DNA from: SAR324 cluster bacterium
GTDB lineage: Bacteria > SAR324 > NAC60-12
Length of the DNA stretch: 64,000 nucleotides
Direction of reading: 5' to 3'
NCBI GenBank assembly: GCA_015232315.1
Contig: JADFZZ010000005.1
Location: 1-64,000 of the forward strand
The notes below the pieces were generated by a model. That model saw nothing but the letters and a program-made list of their open reading frames with translations, had not been told where the DNA came from and ran no database searches. The position numbers were made by a program, and so were the translations under genes. How positions within the stretch are numbered: position 1 is the first letter of the stretch; each line of letters starts with the position of its first letter. Shown one piece after another: positions 47,802 to 56,514 of this stretch.

Positions 47802-49991
47802 ATGAGCGATCAAGAGAATAAGCCTCAGACTGAGCCTTCAGAAACAGGAGGAGGTGAGGCAAAAACGGGGAAAAAGCTGAAACTGTCTATTAAAAAAGTT
47901 TCTAAGGCAGCCACCAATGATCAGGAGATATCCTCATCTGAGACTGATCAGGTCAAATCCGGATCACCAGAAGAGCCGATTACAAAAGATACGCCCTCAA
48001 CGGATAGCGCCGTCGCGCCTGAGCAAACATTGACTTTATCACTTTCAACAAAAACCAAAGCTGACGACGCAACCATTTCGGCAACTGAAGAAGTAACAAC
48101 ACCAACAATGCCTTCCCCTGAACCGGAACTTCCCCCAGTTACTGAAAAAACAGAAGAACCAGAAATTGCTGAAACAAAGAAAATTGCGTTTTCTCTCAAA
48201 GATTTTGCTCACAATGAAATTAAAAAGGAACCAGAAAAACCAGAAATCTCCCCTGTTGAGCAACCAACTCCTCCAGAAAAACCAATCCGTCTATCATTAA
48301 ACACGACAGACACACAGCTTACCCCTGAAGCAAAAACACAGGAATCAACTCCCGGCAGCGAGCAGGGAAAACCGGCAAAAATCAAATTATCTTTTCATGA
48401 TCTGGCATCAAAAACGCAAAAAGAACCTGCGTTAAAAGAGGGACCCCCCCCACCACCGGCAGGTGGCAAGATCGCTTTTTCACTAACGGATCTGGTTCCT
48501 GAAAAAAAAGAAATCCCAGCCAAGGTCACTTCGACGCAGGAACCTGGAACGTTGGCACCTGGAGAAAAATCTGTTGTTGCTGATACGGGGAAAGTATCAA
48601 TATCCTTGAAGGATCTGGCCCAGATCGACTCAACACCGCCCAAAGCGGAGACGCCACCGCCGGCCAATGCCCCAAAACTATCATTATCAGGGATGGCACC
48701 TGCGGCTTCAACTGAAAAAAAACCAGCAGAACCAGCACCATCGTCCAAAGTGAAAGTCAGTTTGTCTTCGCTTGCGGGCACTTCAGAGAAAAAAGAAAGC
48801 GATTCTTCAGAAAAACCAGTCACGGCCAAAACCAAACTGTCGTTGTCTGAACTGTCTTCAGCCTCAGGCTCTCCGACAAAAGAAAAACCGGCGACGGCAC
48901 AAGCACCATTATCAATGTCTCAGAGCGCCCCCAAACCTCAATCCGCTCCTGCAAAGGGACAGGACAAACCACTTGAAACCGATAAAGAACTCTCCCAGCA
49001 GGAAAAGACCTCTTCATTGTCTGATTTGGCGGCACCGCAATCGCTCAAGCCTGGGATCGGTGAAATTCTGGGAAAACTTCTCGGCACTGCCGCTGTACTT
49101 GTGCTGTTGGCAGGACTTGGCTGGATTGGCTATACCATTGCCATGGGCCCCCAGGATGTGAAATTATCCAGTGTAAAATACGAATTACCACCAGCCATTG
49201 AACTCGATAACCTGTCACTAGCTACTGTGAACGAGTCGAATACGAGCATTGCTTCTGCCTCAGATGACAAAAAAACTGTGGTCGCTAAAGCCAAACCCAA
49301 GCCTGTTCTCAAGCCTGTGCAGAAAGTGGAGCCCGCACCCACACCAGTTCAACCGGTTGCAACGCCTGAACCACCAATGAAGGAAGAAGCGCCACCATTG
49401 ATTGCGACAACAGAGACACCCCCACAGAAAAAAGTTTCAAAATGGTTTGAACGCGGTGTTCGTTATCAGAAAAACAGTGAATGGGAAAAAGCGACGCATG
49501 CTTATGAAAAAGCTTTGGAAGAGACGCCCAAAGATCCGGATGTCTATAACAATCTGGGAGTTGTTTATCAAAATCAGGGTGAAACGGATAAAGCGCTGGT
49601 GCAATATGAAAAAAGCCTGGAGCTGGATCCTGATTCTGTAAAAACCTTGAACAACGCCGGTAGCGCTTATATGGTCAAACAAAGCTGGGAAAAAGCCGAG
49701 CAAATGTTCCGAAGTGCGATGGCAACAGACCTGGAACAGGCTGACAGTTATGCCAATCTGGCTCTCGTTTATAAAAAGAATCATAAGCTCAATGAGAGTG
49801 AAGCGGTGTTGCATCAAACCCTCACCATTTTCCCCAAATATGCCTTGGCTTACTATTACCTGGGGCAAGTGTATGAGGAGCAGAAAATGCGGAATGAAGC
49901 GCGCTGGTCCTATGAACAGTTTTTGCAGTTTTCACAAAACAAGGACCTCAACAAGGCCGTTGAGAATCATTTAAATAACAATTTACGCTAG
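47802..49991 (+). CDS. Membrane-anchored TPR protein with repeated K-I-x-x-S-L-x-D-L-A motifs
   Basis: This 729-residue protein has no signal peptide. Residues 1-420 are disordered (Pro/Ser/Lys/Glu-rich) but carry a short motif about eleven times: near 26 (LKLSIKK), 77, 127 (KIAFSLKDFA), 161, 193 (KIKLSFHDLA), 223 (KIAFSLTDLV), 264 (KVSISLKDLA), 291, 316 (KVKVSLSSLA), 343 (KTKLSLSEL) and 405 (SLSDLAAP). A membrane helix spans about 424-446. A Lys/Pro-rich stretch (about 490-545) like a periplasm-spanning linker comes next, then four or so TPR units (about 547-720). The N-terminal motif array is therefore probably cytoplasmic and the TPR domain periplasmic. The overall plan recalls FimV, with the parts in a different order. 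Spacing to the flanking genes (23 and 15 bp) suggests one operon with pilT. Confidence 0.85.
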   Translation: MSDQENKPQTEPSETGGGEAKTGKKLKLSIKKVSKAATNDQEISSSETDQVKSGSPEEPITKDTPSTDSAVAPEQTLTLSLSTKTKADDATISATEEVTTPTMPSPEPELPPVTEKTEEPEIAETKKIAFSLKDFAHNEIKKEPEKPEISPVEQPTPPEKPIRLSLNTTDTQLTPEAKTQESTPGSEQGKPAKIKLSFHDLASKTQKEPALKEGPPPPPAGGKIAFSLTDLVPEKKEIPAKVTSTQEPGTLAPGEKSVVADTGKVSISLKDLAQIDSTPPKAETPPPANAPKLSLSGMAPAASTEKKPAEPAPSSKVKVSLSSLAGTSEKKESDSSEKPVTAKTKLSLSELSSASGSPTKEKPATAQAPLSMSQSAPKPQSAPAKGQDKPLETDKELSQQEKTSSLSDLAAPQSLKPGIGEILGKLLGTAAVLVLLAGLGWIGYTIAMGPQDVKLSSVKYELPPAIELDNLSLATVNESNTSIASASDDKKTVVAKAKPKPVLKPVQKVEPAPTPVQPVATPEPPMKEEAPPLIATTETPPQKKVSKWFERGVRYQKNSEWEKATHAYEKALEETPKDPDVYNNLGVVYQNQGETDKALVQYEKSLELDPDSVKTLNNAGSAYMVKQSWEKAEQMFRSAMATDLEQADSYANLALVYKKNHKLNESEAVLHQTLTIFPKYALAYYYLGQVYEEQKMRNEARWSYEQFLQFSQNKDLNKAVENHLNNNLR

Positions 49992-50006
49992 TTATCAAAG
50001 GCTCTG

Positions 50007-50765
50007 ATGTCTGTTGAAACACGTTTTATAGATTCCGCGCACCAACAAGCGCTTGTGACCCTGAAAAAAGTTTCAGAAATGCACTTCAGTGCTGTTATGT
50101 TTGAAGTGGGACATGACTTGATCGAGAAAAATGTGCGTCACATTATCGTGGATTTACTCGATATGGTCTATATTCCCATGGAGGGCTTGGGAACACTGAA
50201 TTCATTATGTCAGGATCTTTCTGCCATCAAAGGCCGGTTGGCCCTTGTATGCCACAATGCCAATATTAAAATGCTACTCAGATCAACCACTTTGGCTAAA
50301 GTCATTGAAATTCATGACAATCTGGATGACGCAATGCAGATCCATGAAGATCAGTTGCTCCAGGGCTTCATGGATCAATTGAATGACGAACAAAAATTCT
50401 GGTATCTGAAAGCTGTCGCCAACATCATTGTGGCGGATGGTGAAATTTCTCCCGGTGAAATTGCTGTCGCTGAATCATTGTTTGCCCAAATTGAACTCGA
50501 ATCACACAAAATCGCGGAAATTCAGAATATTTTCCAGTCATTGACTAAAGTGAAACTGGAACCCTTACGCATTGATAAAAAGTTGGGATTAACCATGCTT
50601 CAAACCCTGACGCTCATTGCGATCGCAGACAATTCGCTGATGTCCGCGGAAGAAAATGTTATCCGTGAACTCACTCATTGTTTAGGCTTTGCTTCAACGA
50701 CAGCAGAGGAAATGATCAACTGGGGCTCTGAACAATTAAAAACAGCACAGACTCATCAGGACTAA
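50007..50765 (+). CDS. STAS-like plus TerB-like two-domain protein
   Basis: This 252-residue soluble protein has an N-terminal domain (about 1-105) that looks like STAS: VRHIIVDLLDMVYIPMEGLGTLNSL. The position where anti-sigma antagonists are phosphorylated on Ser reads MVYIPMEGLG, so the acceptor serine is missing and regulation by phosphorylation is unlikely. The C-terminal domain (about 120-250) has two acidic repeats, VADGEISPGEIAVAESLF and IADNSLMSAEENVIREL. These match the metal-binding pattern of TerB/DUF533-like domains. It lies 3 bp before pilT and 15 bp after the TPR gene. I infer a regulatory adaptor for the pilus-related module. Confidence 0.72.
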   Translation: MSVETRFIDSAHQQALVTLKKVSEMHFSAVMFEVGHDLIEKNVRHIIVDLLDMVYIPMEGLGTLNSLCQDLSAIKGRLALVCHNANIKMLLRSTTLAKVIEIHDNLDDAMQIHEDQLLQGFMDQLNDEQKFWYLKAVANIIVADGEISPGEIAVAESLFAQIELESHKIAEIQNIFQSLTKVKLEPLRIDKKLGLTMLQTLTLIAIADNSLMSAEENVIRELTHCLGFASTTAEEMINWGSEQLKTAQTHQD

Positions 50766-50768
50766 AAT

Positions 50769-51851
50769 ATGGCTGCTGCAATCAATGTGTTTTTTGAATT
50801 CATGCACAATCAACGCGCGTCTGATCTACACATGGCCAGCGGACGAAAACCCAGAATCCGGATTGATGGGGAACTGCATGATATTGAATATGAAGTACTG
50901 ACTGATCAGAGCTTACGAAAAATGCTGTATGAAATCATGCCACCGGAGCGCCTGCCAGTGTTTAAGGAAACAGGCGATATGGATTTTGGTTATGAAATTC
51001 CAGGCCTTGCCAGATATCGTGCAAATTATTTTGAACAAACGCAGGGAATAGGCGCTGTATTCCGGGAAATTCCAAGCAAAATTTTAACGTTGGAGCAATT
51101 GGGACTTCCACAGGTACTGGCACGTTCAGCAATGCTCAATCGGGGATTGGTACTGGTGACAGGCCCGACTGGTAGCGGAAAATCAACGACCTTGGCCGCG
51201 ATCATGGATTATGCCAATAAAAACCGTCGCGATCATATTGTGACGATTGAAGATCCCGTTGAATTTGTGCATGAAAGCCATGGATGTCTGGTCAATCATC
51301 GGGAAGTTGGTAAACACACAAAATCATTCACCGCGGCACTGAGAGCAGCGCTGCGTGAAGACCCTGACATCATTCTGGTTGGAGAGATGCGGGATTTGGA
51401 AACCATTGAGCTGGCGATTGAAGCTGCTTCGACAGGTCATCTTGTTTTCGGAACCCTGCATACCCAAAGCGCAACCAAGACAGTTGACCGGATTATTGAT
51501 GTTTTTCCAGTGGATCAACAGGAAAAAGTCCGCGTGACTCTCTCTGAAACGCTGAAAGTTGTCGTTGCGCAAAATCTGTTCAAACGCTCGGATATGCCGG
51601 GTCGATGTGCCGCACTGGAAATTCTGATCTGCACCCAGGCTGTTGCGGCCATGATCCGTGAAGGCAAAACGCATCAACTGGTGTCCATGATGCAAACAGG
51701 CAAAAAACATGGCATGCGATTACTGGATGATACCATTCAGGAATTACTGGATAAAAAATGGATTTCTCCAGAGCAGGCTTATGAAAAGTCTATGGATAAA
51801 AAACGGTTTATTCCCTACCTTTCTGAACCGCCGGATGAATTGGCCGGATGA
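50769..51851 (+). CDS. pilT: Type IV pilus retraction ATPase PilT
   Basis: This 360-residue protein has the full set of PilT motifs: QRASDLHMASGRKPRIRIDGE at the N-terminal domain, Walker A GPTGSGKST (132-140), the Asp box VTIEDPVEF, Walker B DIILVGEMRD, and the His box LHTQSATKTVDRIIDVFP. PilT powers pilus retraction and hence twitching or DNA uptake. The AIRNL-like C-terminal motif of classical PilT is not evident; the C-terminus ends in a Pro-rich tail with SEPPDELAG. The neighbours (STAS/TerB-like, secretion-chaperone-like) are unlike the usual pilT-pilU arrangement. Confidence 0.94.
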   Translation: MAAAINVFFEFMHNQRASDLHMASGRKPRIRIDGELHDIEYEVLTDQSLRKMLYEIMPPERLPVFKETGDMDFGYEIPGLARYRANYFEQTQGIGAVFREIPSKILTLEQLGLPQVLARSAMLNRGLVLVTGPTGSGKSTTLAAIMDYANKNRRDHIVTIEDPVEFVHESHGCLVNHREVGKHTKSFTAALRAALREDPDIILVGEMRDLETIELAIEAASTGHLVFGTLHTQSATKTVDRIIDVFPVDQQEKVRVTLSETLKVVVAQNLFKRSDMPGRCAALEILICTQAVAAMIREGKTHQLVSMMQTGKKHGMRLLDDTIQELLDKKWISPEQAYEKSMDKKRFIPYLSEPPDELAG

Positions 51852-51890
51852 AAGCTCGAGACCCTGAATTCTTAACATAAGGAGTTGTTT

Positions 51891-52292
51891 GTGAACAAAT
51901 ACAGTCAATTGATCAATGATTTTCTGCAAAATTGCGGTGAGGCTGAAAAAAGCTTTGTGACCGATACGGAATGGTGGATCATCAACGGTTCAGTGAAAGT
52001 TCAAATATTCTTAACCTCGCTGGATGAGGATGCTGAACTGATTGTGGCCGCAAATCTCCTCCGTCTGACTGAACCGAACCCCGCACTGAATCAATATGTT
52101 CTGCAACTCAATGGCAGTCTCAAATTGAAAGGGGCCGCATTTGGACTTCGCAATAAGCAACTGATTCTCAGCTTTGTGAGACCTGTTCAAGGGCTTGACC
52201 CGGAAGAACTGGAATGGATGATTGCCTGCATTGCCATACTTGCTGATGAGTACGACGATTTTCTCATCCAGAAATTCAAAATCGAATCCTGA
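51891..52292 (+). CDS. YbjN/type III secretion chaperone-like protein
   Basis: The start is a GTG at 51891: AAGGAG ends six bases before it, and no ATG fits. The 133-residue protein is small, acidic and alpha/beta, with a layout resembling the CesT/YbjN superfamily: helix (NKYSQLINDFLQNCG), a sheet with VKVQIFLTSLDEDAELIVAA, then LSFVRPVQGLDPEELEWMI. Members bind other proteins as chaperones or regulators. I base this on fold-like pattern only, so the family is tentative. It lies between pilT and the cyclic-nucleotide-binding-like gene. Confidence 0.55.
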   Translation: MNKYSQLINDFLQNCGEAEKSFVTDTEWWIINGSVKVQIFLTSLDEDAELIVAANLLRLTEPNPALNQYVLQLNGSLKLKGAAFGLRNKQLILSFVRPVQGLDPEELEWMIACIAILADEYDDFLIQKFKIES

Positions 52293-52409
52293 GAGCGATC
52301 ACGGCTCCGACCATTTGAGGGAAATCATGCATTGTGTGTAAAACGTGCATGATTATTGCTTGTGCGGAATATCACTGTTTATTTTTCAATAACCACCAAG
52401 CACGAACCC

Positions 52410-54968
52410 ATGACCTGGACTCATAATCAATATTACCCCCTCCCCCAAGCCGGTAAAGATACGATTGCCGCCGCAGTCGCTTTGTTACGGGCTTACCCGT
52501 TGACAACAGCCTGTCTGGAAATTCTTGGCAAACAACTCCTCGCCAAACTCGAATTTGGATTTTTCATGGAAGGGCAGGAATTTATCACTCAGGGAGAGTC
52601 TGGAAGAGACATGTTTTTGCTTTGCGGCGGAAAAGTGGATGTGCTGGTTAATGGACAGGTTGTCGTACAGATGGAAGGCCCGGTACTTTTGGGAGATAAA
52701 GCGCTGGTTGAACCCAAATCAAAACGTGCCGCCAGTATCCGTGTGGCCAAGGACCAAACCGCCCTGCTGATCAAAATTCCCATGGGATTGTTTATCAAAA
52801 ACTTTGGCGACCCCAGCATTCCTGATCCACAATTCAGTCAGGAAGTTTCCATTTTTGCCTACCTTTTCCAGGGAATCCAGCAACGATTGTTCAATTATGT
52901 TTATGTTCAGAAAAACCTCTGGGAAACTGTAAATACCAGTCTAAAACTGGCAAACAGCACCGTGATTGCCAAAATGCTGGACCAGCAAAAAAATATGAAC
53001 TGGGATAAAAACGTATGGGACCGTGTAAAACGATTTTTATCTCAGGATATTGGTTTCAAATGGGATGACTCCATTGCAATTTCACCTCAGACATTCCGTG
53101 AAAAACTCTGGGAATACCTGGATCAGCGGTTCCCTCGAAAAATTTTTAGTGGTTCTGATTCAGAATACGTGACCCAAAAACTTTTGATCTGGAATACCTG
53201 GCTCAATCAGATCAGTGCTCAAGCGCTACAGGCTCTGCCAGAAAACAAGTGGCCCATCAGTATCGGTGAACTCGAACTATTCAATCCCAGAAATTATCAC
53301 ATGCGATTGACACATATGCTACGTGGGGTGGAATCAAAGTTTTCCGCAAAAAATGATACACATCCCGCAATCACTTCTTTTTTCGGAAAAGGAGAGCAAT
53401 CCAATGAATTTGAGCTGGATCAATATTTAAAATCTTTTGAACAGACATTTTCTATACCACATCCCAAACGGATGCAGGCACAGGTGGCTCAACGCGTGGC
53501 TCAAATCGCGGCAACCTGTGAAAATCAGTTCAATGGAGCCATCGCGAAAATGCAGAATTTTCTGGTCGCTGTTCAGAAAAAATTCAATATTCAGGCCGAT
53601 GACACCGCACATCAGGAAGATAACACTATTGAATTGAGCCAGAAACTGATTCAGCGTTTCTCAAAAAGCTTTGTGGGATATGAAAAAAAGGTACAGTCCA
53701 TATCACAGAGTATTGGTGAACTGAAAATTATCATAGGCTTCACGCCCACGATTGAAGATCTGATCAAAAGCTCTCCAGTCAAACAGAATCGTGAAGAAAT
53801 GGAAAAAATTTATTTGAGGATCCTCGATGTATTGGACCTCAGAGCACAACTCACCCCTGTCAGTTACAGCATGAAACATTGGTTTCTCTCCATGGGAACC
53901 TTTCAGGATCATGTGCTGTTTAATGAGCTCAATAAACAATACTGGATGGTGTGTTCACCGGAAATAACCCTTTCTCTGCAAGATTCTGAAATTACCAGTA
54001 TTCCTGTTGGCATGATGGTCGGGGGGCCAGGCTGGTTGAAAGAAGCGGAAAGCAGGGAGCACAAACAACCCTATCAATTGAACATTCCCGCAAAAACCAC
54101 ATCTTCCGTTTTTTCCAATTTCTTGTTTGTGGGGATTGTTCCTCAGGAATTGCCGTGGACACAAGACAAGAATCCCTCACCGGAATTATTTGTTCAGCAT
54201 CATTTGCCACTGATGCAGTGGCTCATCAACAAACATATTGAATTTCTGAAGCTATTGACACAGGAACGTGACCGTCATTTTAATAAAGGATTTGAAGTGG
54301 AACGGTCATTGCGGTTGGAAAAAAAAGTGAAAGCATTTGAAACCGGCAACACCGAAATAAACGCCTTATTGTTTCAGGATATCCAAAAGCATCTTGCGCA
54401 AAATCTGCGCTTGAAACTGGAATCTTCCAGCCTCAATTCAGAACAGATAGCCAAAAAAATCTATAACCATATTCTGGTACAAATGGGTGAGGATTATCCC
54501 GGAATGCCCCTTGAGGAACGCAGCAATAAATCTTACACCAAATGGCGTTTTGCCCTGAGCGAACTGATCGCCTATCTGGATGCTCTGGACAAATCCACGA
54601 ATTCTGTCGGGAAAACCGTTCAGCCTGTTTGGGAAATCATAAAAAACGAAATTTCATCAGTACTGGAAACATATCTTGGCGGCAATGGAAAAGAAAGTGT
54701 TCAACTGGACAAGGATCCCCCGGCACTTGATATCAGTTCCATCCTGACAAATTATGGCACCATGCAGGTGAAAATGTTGATCTTCCGACAATCGTGTACT
54801 TTGTTGGAACGGTGGGTTTACCGGACGCTTGAAGAAGTGCATATCTACAAGCAGGAATGGGAAAACCTGAGCAAGAATCAGACACAGGATAATCATCAAA
54901 AGATTCAACTGGAATTGATCCGTGAAAATGCAAGCAGGCTTCAGCAAACATTGGGCATTGCCGCATGA
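52410..54968 (+). CDS. Large protein with N-terminal cyclic-nucleotide-binding-like domain
   Basis: The ATG at 52410 is preferred over non-ATG starts further up (TTG 52356, GTG 52362). The 852-residue protein has a CNMP-binding-like domain at about 48-130: FFMEGQEFITQGESGRDMF for the first strands and LLGDKALVEPKSKRAASI at the phosphate-binding-cassette position. The cassette has GDKAL where cyclic-nucleotide binders have GELAL, so the ribose-binding Glu is replaced and ligand binding is doubtful. The remaining 700 residues are mostly helical with no recognised domain and no membrane segment. It is a likely sensor or scaffold protein of the pilT group. Its stop codon lies 101 bp before the next gene. 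Confidence 0.75.
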   Translation: MTWTHNQYYPLPQAGKDTIAAAVALLRAYPLTTACLEILGKQLLAKLEFGFFMEGQEFITQGESGRDMFLLCGGKVDVLVNGQVVVQMEGPVLLGDKALVEPKSKRAASIRVAKDQTALLIKIPMGLFIKNFGDPSIPDPQFSQEVSIFAYLFQGIQQRLFNYVYVQKNLWETVNTSLKLANSTVIAKMLDQQKNMNWDKNVWDRVKRFLSQDIGFKWDDSIAISPQTFREKLWEYLDQRFPRKIFSGSDSEYVTQKLLIWNTWLNQISAQALQALPENKWPISIGELELFNPRNYHMRLTHMLRGVESKFSAKNDTHPAITSFFGKGEQSNEFELDQYLKSFEQTFSIPHPKRMQAQVAQRVAQIAATCENQFNGAIAKMQNFLVAVQKKFNIQADDTAHQEDNTIELSQKLIQRFSKSFVGYEKKVQSISQSIGELKIIIGFTPTIEDLIKSSPVKQNREEMEKIYLRILDVLDLRAQLTPVSYSMKHWFLSMGTFQDHVLFNELNKQYWMVCSPEITLSLQDSEITSIPVGMMVGGPGWLKEAESREHKQPYQLNIPAKTTSSVFSNFLFVGIVPQELPWTQDKNPSPELFVQHHLPLMQWLINKHIEFLKLLTQERDRHFNKGFEVERSLRLEKKVKAFETGNTEINALLFQDIQKHLAQNLRLKLESSSLNSEQIAKKIYNHILVQMGEDYPGMPLEERSNKSYTKWRFALSELIAYLDALDKSTNSVGKTVQPVWEIIKNEISSVLETYLGGNGKESVQLDKDPPALDISSILTNYGTMQVKMLIFRQSCTLLERWVYRTLEEVHIYKQEWENLSKNQTQDNHQKIQLELIRENASRLQQTLGIAA

Positions 54969-55069
54969 TAAAAAAAAGACCCATAAGATCTGTTGACAAT
55001 CTATATTTTTTTTTCTATCCACTTTATAGCTGGTTTCCTGCTTTTTTTGACACGCAAAGAGGAGTTGAT

Positions 55070-55393
55070 ATGAAAACGATAAAACATGGCTTGGTTTGTA
55101 TTATGATTATGACGTTCACAATGGCTATTTCAAGTCCTGCGCTGGCCAGCCTCAATGAACGCCCCAGTGGTGCGGCCATGGCCGTGGATATTCCAATCAG
55201 AGTGCTCAGCTTGGGATTGACCTTAGTCGGTTTTGCTGTTTTTATTCCAACCTTGTTGTTCACAGCTTTCGGTGAGGAAGGTTCAGTCGGCATGGCCTGG
55301 GATGGCCTGGTTGGTGAACCTGCTGAGTTCACATTCAGACGACCTTTGGGGAAATTTGATGACTGGCGCCAGATCAAAGATGGACAAGATTGA
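55070..55393 (+). CDS. Small exported membrane protein
   Basis: The start at 55070 is fixed by AGAGGAG at six bases. An upstream in-frame ATG that overlaps the previous stop (54965) gives a poor N-terminus and is rejected. The 107-residue protein has a signal peptide ending SPALA and then one hydrophobic segment (about 40-65, PIRVLSLGLTLVGFAVFIP) followed by a charged tail ending WRQIKDGQD. I do not recognise a family. It is the last gene in this collinear group. Confidence 0.7.
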   Translation: MKTIKHGLVCIMIMTFTMAISSPALASLNERPSGAAMAVDIPIRVLSLGLTLVGFAVFIPTLLFTAFGEEGSVGMAWDGLVGEPAEFTFRRPLGKFDDWRQIKDGQD

Positions 55394-55464
55394 TTAATTT
55401 CACCCCCCTCTTGTGTTGTTTCTTCCTCGTGGTATCTTCCTGAAAATCTGTTAAATCATTCCTT

Positions 55465-55490
55465 TCAGCCTGTTTTTGAAAGCAGGCTGA
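55465..55490. terminator. Hairpin after the collinear pilT group
   Basis: Perfect 8-bp arms TCAGCCTG/CAGGCTGA around a ten-base loop, followed by CATTAAAAAA. It lacks the T-run of a rightward terminator, so it may be weak or act differently. Confidence 0.45.
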
Positions 55491-55618
55491 CATTAAAAAA
55501 GCATAGTGATACATGTTATGGATGATGTTTCCCCAGTCAATCAACCGTTTTGCTGATAAAATTCTTTTTGCAGAGCAGCTATACTTTGAGTGGTAAATCT
55601 GGAGTTTTTAAGAGTAGT

Positions 55619-55690
55619 GTCATGCCGGACTTGATCCGGCACCCAGAAAACCGCCGCAGGCCTCTGGATTTCGTGTCAAGCAGGAATGAC
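55619..55690. repeat. 72-bp intergenic palindromic repeat (GTCAT...ATGAC)
   Basis: The left end GTCATGCCGGACTTGATCC and the reverse complement of the right end, GTCATTCCTGCTTGACAC, are similar over about 18 bases. The inner boundaries (CCAG/CTGG) also pair. This structure matches short palindromic intergenic repeats that are dispersed in many bacterial genomes. Only one copy is in the window. Confidence 0.65.
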
Positions 55691-55816
55691 ATTCCGCATA
55701 ATTCCACTTTTCAACCGTTGTGAGTATAGCCGTGAAATTTTATGAAGGATCACTTTTTGCTTGGCTACTTATCATTGTTGTCTGTTGATCATTTTTTGCC
55801 TCTGTTCAGGATGGTT

Positions 55817-56404
55817 ATGTCACACAAAATCATGATACGGAATTTTCTGGCAGGTGTGTTGCTGTTATTGTCACTGAACACCGCCAATGCCCAATTTATG
55901 GGAGTCAGCGCCGACGCCGCACTGTCGTATTCCGCAGTGGAAGGCAGTGTTTCAGGAGGAACCCTGGGAATCACGCATCCTGTGCCTCTCATGCCCAATA
56001 TTGGTTTCATGCGCCTGTCCTTCGCTGAAACCCTTCAACTGGATGATCAATATAAATTCAACACGGATGTGAGCATGCGAGGTATGGAATTTTTTTATCA
56101 CATCCCATTTCCTATTGTGACCTTCGCCATCGGTATCGGAGGCGGACTCATGGATTTGACGACCAATGTGATTGATGGAACCCGAACGATTGAAATTCTG
56201 AATCACAATACCACGATTGCAGAAGGTTTTATCCGCTTTGGACTTTCATTCGGCCATGTTCTTGATTTCCATATCGGACTACATTCCATTGCGACAGGTT
56301 CCATTGATCTTGCCGAAGGTTCGGCCACAGACCTTTCCGCCTATGAGACCAAACGTGATTTGACAGGCACAATGACCACCGTCGGAATTCAGTTGGCTTT
56401 CTAA
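55817..56404 (+). CDS. Small outer-membrane beta-barrel protein
   Basis: The start at 55817 follows AGGA at five bases and gives a signal peptide ending NTANA-QFMG. The 195-residue protein has about eight amphipathic strands (for example TLGITHPVPLMPNIGFMRL and GFIRFGLSFGHVLDFHIGL) and ends GIQLAF, with the terminal Phe of barrels. The size fits an OmpA-like or OmpW-like eight-stranded barrel, but I see no family-specific motif. Confidence 0.7.
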   Translation: MSHKIMIRNFLAGVLLLLSLNTANAQFMGVSADAALSYSAVEGSVSGGTLGITHPVPLMPNIGFMRLSFAETLQLDDQYKFNTDVSMRGMEFFYHIPFPIVTFAIGIGGGLMDLTTNVIDGTRTIEILNHNTTIAEGFIRFGLSFGHVLDFHIGLHSIATGSIDLAEGSATDLSAYETKRDLTGTMTTVGIQLAF

Positions 56405-56514
56405 AAATGGCAGGTATTTCCCTTTCTTCATACTCAAATTGCTATTCTTCCTTTTCTTTGATCATCCATTCCCATTTTATTCTGATTTGATAAATCCCCG
56501 TTTTTTGAGGACTT

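Larger units (their letters stand above)
55394..55816. other. Intergenic region with hairpin and palindromic repeat element
   Basis: These 423 bp hold a terminator-like hairpin (55465-55490), an imperfect inverted-repeat element (55619-55690), and the 5' side of the small barrel gene. An in-frame upstream ATG for that gene at 55742 is discounted. No other gene is supported. Confidence 0.55.
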
